Below, piece by piece: positions 6,367-13,778 of a stretch of DNA of 17,666 nucleotides. How positions within the stretch are numbered: position 1 is the stretch's first letter; each line of letters begins with the position of its first letter. Under the pieces are notes generated by a model, which saw nothing but the letters and a program-made list of their open reading frames with translations, was not told the DNA's origin and made no database searches. Source of the stretch: Pseudomonadota bacterium (GTDB taxonomy: Bacteria > Pseudomonadota > Gammaproteobacteria > Acidiferrobacterales > UBA6901); contig JAJYEK010000069.1 of NCBI GenBank assembly GCA_021785795.1, positions 1 through 17,666 on the forward strand, written 5' to 3'. The translations under genes and the position numbers were made by a program.

Positions 6367-6887
6367 AGAAGTTCCTGATCCCGATCGTGCTGTTTGCGGT
6401 ACTCGGCGGGCTTCTGGCCTACGGGCTGCGTCTCGACCCCCGGAGAATTCCGTCGCCGCTGATCGGCAAGCCCTTGCCGCACTTTGACCTGCCGATCCTC
6501 CAGGAACCGGGCAAGACCCTGACCAACGCGGACCTGCGCGGGCACGTGGTGCTCATCAACATCTGGGCGTCGTGGTGCGTATCCTGCCGCGAGGAACATC
6601 CGTTGCTGGTTGCGCTCGCGCGCAAGCATATCGTCCCGATCATCGGCGTAAGCTACAAGGACAAACCTGCCGACGCCCTGGCGGAGCTGAAGGTGAGTGG
6701 CGACCCCTACAAAGAAGATCTGCTGGACGCCAATGGAGAGGCCGCCATCAACTGGGGAGTCTATGGCGTACCGGAAACCTTCGTCGTCGACCGGAACGGC
6801 ATCATCCGCTACAAACAGATCGGACCCATCACGCCGCAGGCATGGCAGCAGAAGTTGCTGCCGCTGATTCGCAAGCTTCAGGCCTAG
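6363..6887 (+). CDS. ccmG: Thiol:disulfide interchange protein CcmG/DsbE
   Basis: The 174-residue membrane-anchored thioredoxin-fold protein has a hydrophobic anchor at residues 3-20. The active site WCVSC (71-75, Cys72 and Cys75) and the CcmG-specific cis-proline segment GVYGVPETF (132-140) are both present. In System I it keeps apocytochrome c CxxCH cysteines reduced, either directly or via CcmH. The start is GTG overlapping the ccmE stop (GTGA). It directly follows ccmE because ccmF has been relocated. It is the last plus-strand ccm gene and converges on ccmI. Confidence 0.96.
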   Translation: MKKFLIPIVLFAVLGGLLAYGLRLDPRRIPSPLIGKPLPHFDLPILQEPGKTLTNADLRGHVVLINIWASWCVSCREEHPLLVALARKHIVPIIGVSYKDKPADALAELKVSGDPYKEDLLDANGEAAINWGVYGVPETFVVDRNGIIRYKQIGPITPQAWQQKLLPLIRKLQA

Positions 6888-6897
6888 ACGAGACCCT

Positions 6898-6920
6898 CCG
6901 AGGGGCGCGGCGCCCTCCGG
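6898..6920. repeat. GC-rich imperfect inverted repeat between convergent ccmG and ccmI
   Basis: CCGAGGGGCGC and GCGCCCTCCGG are complementary except for two positions and almost abut. The repeat lies in the 142-bp gap where both converging ccm transcription units end. No T tract follows on either strand, so a role as a terminator is only possible, not shown. Confidence 0.3.
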
Positions 6921-7029
6921 CCGGCGCATCAGTGCGCCCGCGCTGACGGCCAGCCGCCCCGTTCGATCCGCGCCTACACAGACTGCTGCCGACACCGCCG
7001 CCAAGGACCGCGCCGCTGGCAAGAAACCG

Positions 7030-7938
7030 CTATTTTCCGGGGGGGTGTGCCGCCGCCTGCATCTGGGCCTGGACCTCCGCGATGCCGTGCATCAGGGCAT
7101 GGTGCGCCGGGTTATCCCCGGGAATCAGGGCTGCGAGCCGCTTCCAGTAGACGATGGTCTGGGCAGGATCGCCGCTATGGTAGGCGGCCAGCCCCAGGAA
7201 CCAGAGCGCGTCAGGATTGTCGGGCTGAAGCCTGTGCAGCCGGCTGTAAAGCGTAAAGACCAGTCCGCTCGTCTTGGCCGGATTGCTGGTGAATTTGGCC
7301 CAGGCATAATCGGAGACGATGTCCGGGTTCTCCGGCGCCAGCCGGTAGGCCTTGGCATAGGCCTTGAAGGCGTCGGACTTGCGTCCCAGCACGAAATAGG
7401 AATGACCCAGCCGCGCCCAGCCGACCGCATCGTTGGGCTGCATGATGAGCTGTCGGTGAAGCTTCTCCACCATCGCCAGCACCATCGGTGGCACGTCAGG
7501 CTGTGCCCGCGTCCCGCCATCGGCGATGCTCAGCATGCCGTCCAGCGTGGCACTGTTGGTGAGGGCATAGAGACCCACGGCAGCGGCCGGAACCAAGATT
7601 CCCAGCACCGCGACGGTCGCGAACCAGAGCCTGCGCGGACCTGGCCGCGTTTCCGCAGGGTTCTCAGGCAGCTGTTCCAGCTGCCTGAGAACCGTTGCCA
7701 GCTCGGCTGAAATCCGCAGCTCCTCGTCCCGCGCCACCTGTGCATCCATGCCCTTGTCCGCGCGTTCAGCATCGATTTCGTTGAGCTGGGCCACGAGCCG
7801 CTCGCGCACCAGCAGTAGCTCGTGCCTCGGCGTTCCGGGTATTTCAACAGTAGTGCGCCGCAGCGGGCGTGCGACGAACCACACCGTAACGACAACTAAC
7901 AGCAACGCGGCTGAGAGCAGTATCCAGATCCAGAGCAT
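7030..7938 (-). CDS. ccmI: Cytochrome c biogenesis TPR protein CcmI
   Basis: The 302-residue protein has two membrane helices (about 3-24 and 105-127). They flank a charged cytoplasmic loop containing VRERLVAQLNEIDAERADKG (44-63), the CcmI pattern of LRxQLxELdrDxxxG. A periplasmic TPR domain (about 150-290) shows the repeat-type residues GWARLGHSYFVLGR and ALWFLGLAAYHSGD. CcmI binds the C-terminus of apocytochrome c and brings it to the CcmF/CcmH haem ligase. It starts 3 bp after the ccmH stop. In E. coli this part is fused to CcmH; here it is a separate gene. Confidence 0.93.
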   Translation of the reverse strand: MLWIWILLSAALLLVVVTVWFVARPLRRTTVEIPGTPRHELLLVRERLVAQLNEIDAERADKGMDAQVARDEELRISAELATVLRQLEQLPENPAETRPGPRRLWFATVAVLGILVPAAAVGLYALTNSATLDGMLSIADGGTRAQPDVPPMVLAMVEKLHRQLIMQPNDAVGWARLGHSYFVLGRKSDAFKAYAKAYRLAPENPDIVSDYAWAKFTSNPAKTSGLVFTLYSRLHRLQPDNPDALWFLGLAAYHSGDPAQTIVYWKRLAALIPGDNPAHHALMHGIAEVQAQMQAAAHPPGK

Positions 7939-7941
7939 GGC

Positions 7942-8412
7942 TTAATCCTGTTGGCGGGCGGCGCGCACGCGCGCCAGATCTTCCTCGGTGAGTTGCGGAG
8001 GGGGCGTCTCCGTCGCCCGGCTGTGGCGACGAATGACGAGCCAGCCAGACAGAGCAAGCACCGCCAACAGAAACAGCGGCAGCACCCACACGACCGTGCC
8101 GACCACATCGAACGGGGGCTTCAGCAGGATATAATCACCGTAGCGCGACACAAAATAGGCAACGATCTGCTTGCGTGACTTGCCGGCACGCAGCTGCTGG
8201 CGAATCAGGGCCCGCATATCCTTGGCAATTCCGGCTTTCGAATCGGCCACCGACTCGTTCTGGCAGACGGTGCAGCGCAGCGTCCTGGCAATGCTCAGCT
8301 CCTGGCGCGTCAACGCATTCTCGTGCACCACCCTGCCCCCTTCCGGTGGCGTGGCGCCGAAGACCGGGGCCAGCAGTAACAGCAACCCCGTCAGCAATAG
8401 AAAACGACGCAT
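7942..8412 (-). CDS. ccmH: Cytochrome c maturation thiol-oxidoreductase CcmH (CcmL type)
   Basis: The 156-residue protein has a signal/anchor (1-20) and a periplasmic three-helix domain with the redox motif LRCTVCQNES (45-54, Cys47 and Cys50). A C-terminal membrane helix follows at about residues 105-127. The family motif is LRCxxCQNxS. CcmH reduces the apocytochrome haem-binding cysteines together with CcmG and belongs to the haem ligase complex with CcmF and CcmI. The gene sits 22 bp after ccmF and 3 bp before ccmI, clearly one operon. It lacks the fused C-terminal TPR half of E. coli CcmH. Confidence 0.96.
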   Translation of the reverse strand: MRRFLLLTGLLLLLAPVFGATPPEGGRVVHENALTRQELSIARTLRCTVCQNESVADSKAGIAKDMRALIRQQLRAGKSRKQIVAYFVSRYGDYILLKPPFDVVGTVVWVLPLFLLAVLALSGWLVIRRHSRATETPPPQLTEEDLARVRAARQQD

Positions 8413-8434
8413 GGCTTTAAATTAACCGATAAAT

Positions 8435-10456
8435 CTACTTTACGTAAGCCGAGACGGCCTCTGTAGCGACGGCGCGCGCCGCGCGCCGCACTCTGTGGCT
8501 CAGCGTGACGCCGAGCCCGAATACCATGGTCAGCCCGCCCATCCACAGGAACTGAACCAGTGGGTTGATAATGACCTGGACGACATAGCGCGTTACCCCG
8601 TTTTTTCCCGGAACAGAACTACCCATCACGACGTAGACATCGCGCAACAGATTGGAGTTCACTGACGCGTTGGTAGTCGGCATCTGCTGCCGACCATAGT
8701 CCCGCCGTTCCGGTCTGAGGACAAAACCTCGGTCAAGTGAGGTCAGATGTCCTTGCAAGGCCACGTAGTTCGGCCCCTTGACGGTGCGCACGCCATCGAA
8801 ACGCAGCCTCTCGCCCGCAATCTTCACCACATCACCTGGAGCCATGACCACGGACTTCTCGATCCGGAACAGACCGGTGCCCACGATGCCTATTGCGATC
8901 ATCAGAACGCCCAGATGCACAATCATTCCGCCATAGTGGCGCCGATTTCCCACCACGGTGTGCCATGTGGCGACTACGACGTTTTCCGAGGCATGCTGCA
9001 CACGCCGCTGCTGCACAGCCCGCGCCAGATCGACCACCAGGGTACCGAAGACAAAGCCGACGAGTCCGACAGCCACGGGGCCGGTCCAATATACCGGCCA
9101 GGCCAGTACCGCCATGGTCACCCCGGCCGCCAGCCCCAGGATCACCGGAATCACTACGCGCGCGCGCAGGCGGCTCAGGTTGGCCTTGCGCCAAGGGACG
9201 AGCGGTCCGATCGCCATCAGCAGCAACATAATGAAAAATATTGGCAACATCACGGTATTGAAATAAGGAGGACCGACCGTGATGCGCGATCCGTTCAGCG
9301 CATTGACCGCCAACGGATACAGGGTTCCGAGCAGCACACAGGCAGCAGCCGTTGTGAACACCACATTGTTCCATACGAACAGGGATTCGCGTGACATCGG
9401 AGAAGTCACCGTCTCTTCCGCTTCCTGATAGCGTCCGCGAGCAAGAAAGATGCCGAACGACACAGCCAGCGTCACGGTCATGAACACCAGGATGTAGGAG
9501 CCCTGCCCGGGATCGACGGTAAAGGCATGCACCGAAGACAGAACGCCGGAACGGACCAGGAAGGTGCCGAGCAGGGACAGGGAGAAGGTACAGATCACCA
9601 GGAAGATGTTCCAGGTATGAAGCATGCGCCGACGTTCCTGCACGGTGATCGAGTGTATCAGCGCCGTCCCCACGAGCCAGGGCATGAAGGAGGCATTTTC
9701 GACCGGATCCCAGGCCCAGTACCCTCCCCATCCCAGCACGTAGTACGACCACCATGCCCCGAGGACGATGCCCAGAGTCAGGAATCCCCAGGCGATCAGC
9801 GCCCAGCGGCGGATGAGACCGATCCAGAGCTCACTCCTCCATTTCGTAATCAGTGCCGCCATGGCAAACGCGAAAGGCACCGAGAAACCGACATAGCCCA
9901 TGTAGAGCATCGGCGGATGCATCACCATCCCCGGATTCTGAAGCAGCGGATCCAGGTCCGCACCTTGGGTCGGAACCGGAAACAGCCGCAGAAAGGGATT
10001 CGACAGGAACAAGGACAGCCCGAAAAAGCCGGCCACCAGCCAGCCCTGCACAGCCAGGATCACGGGAAGACGTTCCGGATAGCGCGTCTGTCCGTCGAAT
10101 GCCAGCACCATGGTGAACAGGGTCAGGATCCAAATCCACAGGTACAGCGAACCCCGGTGTCCGCCCCACAGCGCCGCCATTTTGTAGAACAGCGGCATAT
10201 GCGTATTCGAATGACTCGCGACGACCAACACGGAAAAGTTGTTGGTTAAAAACGAGTAGATGATCGTCGCCCCGCCGATGCTCGTGAGCACGAATACTGC
10301 CACCGCCAGGTTGCCGGTCAGGCCCGCCAGCTGCGGACGGTGGAGCACCCGTGCCGCGATCGGGGCAAGACCCTGAACAATCGCCAAGACAAAGGCAAGG
10401 ATGGCCGCAAAATGGCCTAGTTCAATGAGATTGAGGGAGAGGCCGTTAGGTGACAT
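8435..10456 (-). CDS. ccmF: Cytochrome c haem lyase subunit CcmF
   Basis: The 673-residue polytopic membrane protein carries the WWD motif WGGYWAWDPVENASFMPWL (243-261). It has four conserved histidines, His180 (MVMHPP), His268 (ALIHS), His310 (SSVHAF) and His514 (MIVHLG), corresponding to the haem-ligating and catalytic positions of CcmF. It joins haem from holo-CcmE to the reduced CxxCH of apocytochrome c. A periplasmic domain lies at about 530-625 before the last helix. Length is normal for the family. The start ATG 10456 gives the expected N-terminus just before IELGHFAAIL, though no strong ribosome site precedes it. It heads a minus-strand ccmF-ccmH-ccmI operon that converges on ccmABCDE-ccmG, an uncommon split. 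Confidence 0.97.
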   Translation of the reverse strand: MSPNGLSLNLIELGHFAAILAFVLAIVQGLAPIAARVLHRPQLAGLTGNLAVAVFVLTSIGGATIIYSFLTNNFSVLVVASHSNTHMPLFYKMAALWGGHRGSLYLWIWILTLFTMVLAFDGQTRYPERLPVILAVQGWLVAGFFGLSLFLSNPFLRLFPVPTQGADLDPLLQNPGMVMHPPMLYMGYVGFSVPFAFAMAALITKWRSELWIGLIRRWALIAWGFLTLGIVLGAWWSYYVLGWGGYWAWDPVENASFMPWLVGTALIHSITVQERRRMLHTWNIFLVICTFSLSLLGTFLVRSGVLSSVHAFTVDPGQGSYILVFMTVTLAVSFGIFLARGRYQEAEETVTSPMSRESLFVWNNVVFTTAAACVLLGTLYPLAVNALNGSRITVGPPYFNTVMLPIFFIMLLLMAIGPLVPWRKANLSRLRARVVIPVILGLAAGVTMAVLAWPVYWTGPVAVGLVGFVFGTLVVDLARAVQQRRVQHASENVVVATWHTVVGNRRHYGGMIVHLGVLMIAIGIVGTGLFRIEKSVVMAPGDVVKIAGERLRFDGVRTVKGPNYVALQGHLTSLDRGFVLRPERRDYGRQQMPTTNASVNSNLLRDVYVVMGSSVPGKNGVTRYVVQVIINPLVQFLWMGGLTMVFGLGVTLSHRVRRAARAVATEAVSAYVK

Positions 10457-10576
10457 AAGCGCACGAGTATCCGTCAGTAAACAGACATCCGGGAAACTGC
10501 TCGCCGCCGACTGCGGCGACTGCGTAGTCTACGCCCTACCCGCCGGCAGAACAAACGGCTACCATTGCGCCCTGGT

Positions 10577-10629
10577 ACAGTGCGGTTATCGGAACCGGCC
10601 GTCCCGGATGCCGGCGCGGCCGGCACTGT
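10577..10629. repeat. Interrupted inverted repeat, about 13 paired bases
   Basis: ACAGTGC (10577-10583) pairs with GCACTGT (10623-10629). After an 11-nt left-side bulge, CCGGCCG (10595-10601) pairs with CGGCCGG (10617-10623), overlapping by one base. The loop itself contains CCGG/CCGG. It could be a structured leader of an RNA reading either way, or a protein site. Confidence 0.4.
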
Positions 10630-10657
10630 AAGGATGAGGCTCCGGTCATCGGGGTGG

Positions 10658-10692
10658 TTGTACACAGTTCCTGTGGATAAATTTGTGGGCAA
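10658..10692. promoter_or_regulatory. Cluster of three DnaA-box-like 9-mers, one perfect
   Basis: TGTGGATAA at 10672-10680 is the exact complement of the consensus DnaA box TTATCCACA. TTGTACACA at 10658-10666 matches TTATNCACA at 8 of 9 positions. TGTGGGCAA at 10684-10692 is the complement of TTGCCCACA (7 of 9). The second and third boxes are in the same orientation, 12 bp apart, and the first faces them. About 50 bp beyond is the AT-rich tract. DnaA binding is inferred from sequence only. Confidence 0.55.
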
Positions 10693-10740
10693 GCTGGGAA
10701 TTCCGGCACCCGATTCCAGTGAATGCCATGTTTCAGTTGG

Positions 10741-10860
10741 ATTGAACATTTTTTAAACAGCAATAAAGTATTTATAAAACAGTGATATATAATTTCTCTA
10801 ATATTGAGCAGATATACTTAGTCTCTGTCACAGAAAGAATTTTTTCATCTGTGCAAAATC
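10741..10860. other. AT-rich tract (about 75% A+T)
   Basis: By hand count 90 of 120 bases are A or T, and 49 of the first 60, in a window that is otherwise about 60% G+C. It includes a perfect TATAAT (10788-10793) without a matching -35, and several T/A runs. It could be a DNA unwinding element beside the DnaA boxes, a promoter/UP-element region for the RDD gene, or the scar of transferred DNA. Confidence 0.7.
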
Positions 10861-10909
10861 CGCCCTCCGCGATCGTCCGCGAGCGCCCTGTCGCCGGCCG
10901 GTCCTGCCA

Positions 10910-11365
10910 ATGACCGCGCCCGTCTCCGAGCCGAAAATGTCCGGCCTTATCCGGCGGCTGGCAGCCATTCTGTACGACGTGCTGGTGTTCGCAGCGGTAC
11001 TGCTGGTGGCCACATTGCCATTCGTGCTGATTGCCCGGGGGGCCCCGACGAGTCAGGTCGGCCAATTCCTGTTCCGACTCTACCTGCTCGCCGTGAGCTT
11101 TCTATACTTCGGATGGTTCTGGGTGCATGGCGGCCAGACGCTTGGGATGCGTGCCTGGCGGCTGCGTCTGATCAATGGCAGCGGTGGCAGGATCTCCTGG
11201 CGCCAGGCACTGCTGCGCTTTCTGGGGGCCATTCTCTCGTGGGTGCCAGTCGGTGCCGGCTATCTCTGGATCGTGATCGATCACGACAAGCGGGCCTGGC
11301 ACGACCGAATCTCGGGAACACGCATGATCGTGCTTCCGAAGTCCCGGAGGCGCCACTCCTCCTAG
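10910..11365 (+). CDS. RDD family membrane protein
   Basis: The 151-residue protein matches the RDD family. It has the N-terminal RRLAAILYDVLVF segment with the conserved Arg and Asp in the first membrane helix. A second helix is followed by GQTLGMRAWRLRLI, and a third carries the invariant C-terminal Asp-rich turn VIDHDKRAWHDRISGTR. The cellular role of these small inner-membrane proteins is poorly defined; some relatives act in ion transport. ATG 10910 was taken as the start. ATG 10937 (MSGLIRR) is equally possible, and neither has a clear ribosome site. It converges on lptG with overlapping stop codons. Confidence 0.9.
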   Translation: MTAPVSEPKMSGLIRRLAAILYDVLVFAAVLLVATLPFVLIARGAPTSQVGQFLFRLYLLAVSFLYFGWFWVHGGQTLGMRAWRLRLINGSGGRISWRQALLRFLGAILSWVPVGAGYLWIVIDHDKRAWHDRISGTRMIVLPKSRRRHSS

Positions 11366-12426
11366 CCGACCCGCTGCAGCATGGCGAGCGCGATGGCCAG
11401 AAACAGGACCACGGGCAGCGCGGTCCCAAGCGCGGGCGGCAACCCGTAAAGCAGCCCGAAGTAGCCGAATCCGCGGCTGAGAATGTAGAACGCGGCACCC
11501 AGTCCGAAACCAATCATCAGGCGTACGCCGACACCGCTGCTGCGCAGGTGAGAGAAGACAAAGGGAATCGCCAGGATCACCATCACAGCCGTGGCAAACG
11601 GAGAGACGATCTTGCTCCAGAACGCCAACTCGTAACGGCCGGTATTCTGCTTGTTCGCTTTCAGGTGCTGGATATAGCTGTATAGGTGCCAGATCGACAG
11701 GCCTTCCGGCTTGACTGCGAACACCGCGAGCGTGCTGGGTTTGGGGGCGCTCGACCATACCTCCGAGGCCAGGCTGCGCGTCTGCACCCGGTTATCTTCG
11801 ATCTGGCTCTGACGCACGTCGGAGAGTTGCCAGTGATGGTCCACATAGCGGCCGCTGGCCGCGTAGGTCTGCAGACGCAGATGGTCGTCCGCCCCGAATT
11901 CGTAGATATTGACCTTGAGCAGACTCAGGTCGGGAAGCACCTCGCCGATATGCACAAACGAAGGTCCGTCGCGCATCCACAGGCCATAGTTGTTTTCCTG
12001 GTCGACTCCCTGGTGCAGCGCCTGCGAGCGCCCACGCTCGGCCATGTTCTCCGTTACCGGAGCAATGACCTCGCCGAGAATCAGCGCGAGAATCGCGAAC
12101 ACCAGCCCCACCTTCATCGCGGCCCCGACGATTTGGAGCACCGAAACTCCGGCGGCACGCATGGCGATGAGCTCGGAATCCACCGCAAGCGATGACAGGC
12201 CGAGGGTGGTCCCGAGCAGCGCGGTCATGGGAAACAGCCGGTACATCTCCCAAGGCATGCGCAGCAGCACATACGTAATGATTTGCGTCATTCCAAAGCT
12301 GCCCTTGCCGTAGTCTCCCAGGGCAGCGGCGAACTTAAAGAACATGAACAGCGCCAAAAGGACCAGAAAGACCAGGGATGTGCTGGTCGCGATGCTGCGG
12401 GCAATGTGCCGGTCGAGTATGGTCAT
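11362..12426 (-). CDS. lptG: LPS export ABC transporter permease LptG
   Basis: The 354-residue inner-membrane protein has three N-terminal membrane helices, a periplasmic beta-jellyroll domain (about 135-265) and three C-terminal helices. Its opening, MTILDRHIARSIATSTSLVF, is the LptG form. With LptF and LptB2 it extracts lipopolysaccharide from the inner membrane and feeds it to LptC-LptA-LptD. It begins 3 bp after the lptF stop, so the two are cotranscribed. The stop TAG (11364-11362) overlaps the RDD stop TAG (11363-11365) through the palindrome CTAG. Confidence 0.95.
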   Translation of the reverse strand: MTILDRHIARSIATSTSLVFLVLLALFMFFKFAAALGDYGKGSFGMTQIITYVLLRMPWEMYRLFPMTALLGTTLGLSSLAVDSELIAMRAAGVSVLQIVGAAMKVGLVFAILALILGEVIAPVTENMAERGRSQALHQGVDQENNYGLWMRDGPSFVHIGEVLPDLSLLKVNIYEFGADDHLRLQTYAASGRYVDHHWQLSDVRQSQIEDNRVQTRSLASEVWSSAPKPSTLAVFAVKPEGLSIWHLYSYIQHLKANKQNTGRYELAFWSKIVSPFATAVMVILAIPFVFSHLRSSGVGVRLMIGFGLGAAFYILSRGFGYFGLLYGLPPALGTALPVVLFLAIALAMLQRVG

Positions 12427-12429
12427 GGG

Positions 12430-13524
12430 CTAGCCGCGCAGAAACCGGGGGCGCGGCACCAGCGGCCGGTTGGCCGCGCGCCGCCACAGCAGGTAAACCG
12501 CCAGCACGGCAAAGATGCCATGAACCCACCACAGACCGACCGCCGCTGATACCCGGCCGCTCTTGATCAGAGCGTCACCGACGGCGAGCAGGTTCGCATA
12601 TACGAAATACACAAGTATCGCGCTGAACAGGCCGGCGTAACGGCCGCGACGCGGGTTGGTGTAGGCGAACGCTACCGCGATGAAAGCAAGTATGAACAGG
12701 GTGACCGGCTTGGCGATCCGCCAGTGCAGCTCGGAGATCGTATTCGGGTTGTTCGCCTGCAGCAGCTGGTGCAGCGACATCGCGTCGATCTGCGTCGGAG
12801 GCGGCGGTCCCGCCCGCGGCACGATTCGCACGATGTAAGTCTGGAACTGCAGGATGCGGTAATCGGCCTGCCCCGGCGATCCTTCGTAGCGGGTCCCATT
12901 GTCTAGCACCAGGTACTGGTCTCCGGAGCTGCGGTCCCGGTAGTAATGACCTGTCTTTGCAAACAGCACACCCTGCTTGCCGAGCTGCTCGTTGTTCACG
13001 AAGATGTCGCGCAAGCTGGATGTGGCCCGATCCACGCCGCCAACGTAGAAAAATCCGCCGCCCTTCACCCGATTGAACGTCCCGGGAATGATTCCGCTCA
13101 CCTCATAGCGATTATTGCCGCTGCTTTGCGCCTTGTGGATAAGTCCGGAGGCGAGCGGCTCCAGGTAAAAGGAAAAAAGCCCGACAACCAGCGCAAACCC
13201 GGCGGCCAGCAGCGCTATCGGACGCAGGAAATGGCCGATGCCGAGGCCGCACGCGGCAAGCACAGTCATTTCGTTGTCCCGGTACCAGCGGCCAAGCCCG
13301 AGGAGTATCCCTATGAACACCGACAGCGGCAGCATCAGCGCGAGCGTCTTTACGGTCTCGAGCCCGAGCAGCGTGAACAGGATGGCCACCGGCACGTCAC
13401 CCAGCGCTGCTTTCGCCAGGCCGTTCACCAGGCTGATGACCAGAAAGAGCACCAGGAAGATGAACGAGACCGCCAGGCTCGACTGGAAGGTGTCGCGCAT
13501 GAGCGCGCGGTCGATGATCAGCAT
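12430..13524 (-). CDS. lptF: LPS export ABC transporter permease LptF
   Basis: The 364-residue permease has the same topology as LptG: three helices, a periplasmic jellyroll at about 130-265, then three helices. It has the LptF-type start MLIIDRALMRDTFQSSLAV and the cytoplasmic coupling segment LGRWYRDNEMTVLAACGLG (75-94), which contacts the LptB ATPase. It is the first gene of the minus-strand lptF-lptG operon, divergent from pepA. This gene order is widespread in gammaproteobacteria. Confidence 0.95.
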   Translation of the reverse strand: MLIIDRALMRDTFQSSLAVSFIFLVLFLVISLVNGLAKAALGDVPVAILFTLLGLETVKTLALMLPLSVFIGILLGLGRWYRDNEMTVLAACGLGIGHFLRPIALLAAGFALVVGLFSFYLEPLASGLIHKAQSSGNNRYEVSGIIPGTFNRVKGGGFFYVGGVDRATSSLRDIFVNNEQLGKQGVLFAKTGHYYRDRSSGDQYLVLDNGTRYEGSPGQADYRILQFQTYIVRIVPRAGPPPPTQIDAMSLHQLLQANNPNTISELHWRIAKPVTLFILAFIAVAFAYTNPRRGRYAGLFSAILVYFVYANLLAVGDALIKSGRVSAAVGLWWVHGIFAVLAVYLLWRRAANRPLVPRPRFLRG

Positions 13525-13778
13525 GAATTACCGGCGGTGTGACACCGCTGCGCCAGGGCGCAGGAGACCGCTGCCCGGGCAGGAAGTCCCGAATATCCTG
13601 CACATGGAGCGCGGGAAACAGCCATTGCGATGGTTCACCTGTCCATTACGAGCGCAACTCTCCCCTTCTTCCGGGACCTTCCCGGACAGCGGCCCCAACC
13701 CACCGCGGGGATGTGCTTGTGTCCGAAAATATACCATAATCGGCGCGCGCACAGCCCCAACAAATCTTTGAGGTGTCC
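13525..13778. promoter_or_regulatory. Divergent lptF/pepA promoter region
   Basis: This 254-bp gap must supply promoters in both directions. A short AT-rich core, AAAATATACCATAAT (13726-13740), is the best -10 area. For lptF, TTGGGG (13760-13755) and TATGGT (13738-13733) lie 16 bp apart on the minus strand. For pepA, TATACC or CATAAT could serve as -10, but no -35 stands out. No operator palindrome is apparent. Confidence 0.4.
13770..13774 (+). promoter_or_regulatory. Ribosome binding site favouring ATG 13779 for pepA
   Basis: GAGGT ends 4 bp before ATG 13779. An in-frame GTG at 13773 overlaps the purine run itself and would leave no ribosome site. Starting at 13779 gives MEFSVKSG, the common PepA N-terminus. 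Confidence 0.7.

Larger units (their letters stand above)
10457..10909. other. Divergent intergenic region with DnaA-box cluster and AT-rich tract
   Basis: This 453-bp gap between ccmF (minus) and the RDD gene (plus) contains no plausible gene. From left to right it holds a CG-rich segment, an inverted repeat (10577-10629), a cluster of DnaA-box-like 9-mers (10658-10692), a 120-bp AT-rich tract (10741-10860), then GC-rich DNA leading to the RDD start. It must also hold promoters for both flanking genes. A possible plus-strand pair is TTGAAC (10742-10747) with TAAAGT (10764-10769), spacer 16. Confidence 0.6.

Noticed and set aside
6888..7029. Protein-like frame in the gap between ccmG and ccmI
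   Set aside because: It has no start or ribosome site, continues as the antisense of ccmI, and has only Arg/Ala/Pro-rich composition.
10474..10763. Short minus-strand frames upstream of ccmF
   Set aside because: They overlap the inverted repeat, DnaA-like boxes and AT-rich DNA, lack ribosome sites and show no family motif.
11271..11286. Perfect 16-bp palindrome TCGTGATCGATCACGA, a possible operator
   Set aside because: It encodes the conserved IVIDHD segment of the RDD family, deep inside the coding region. The symmetry is explained by the codons.
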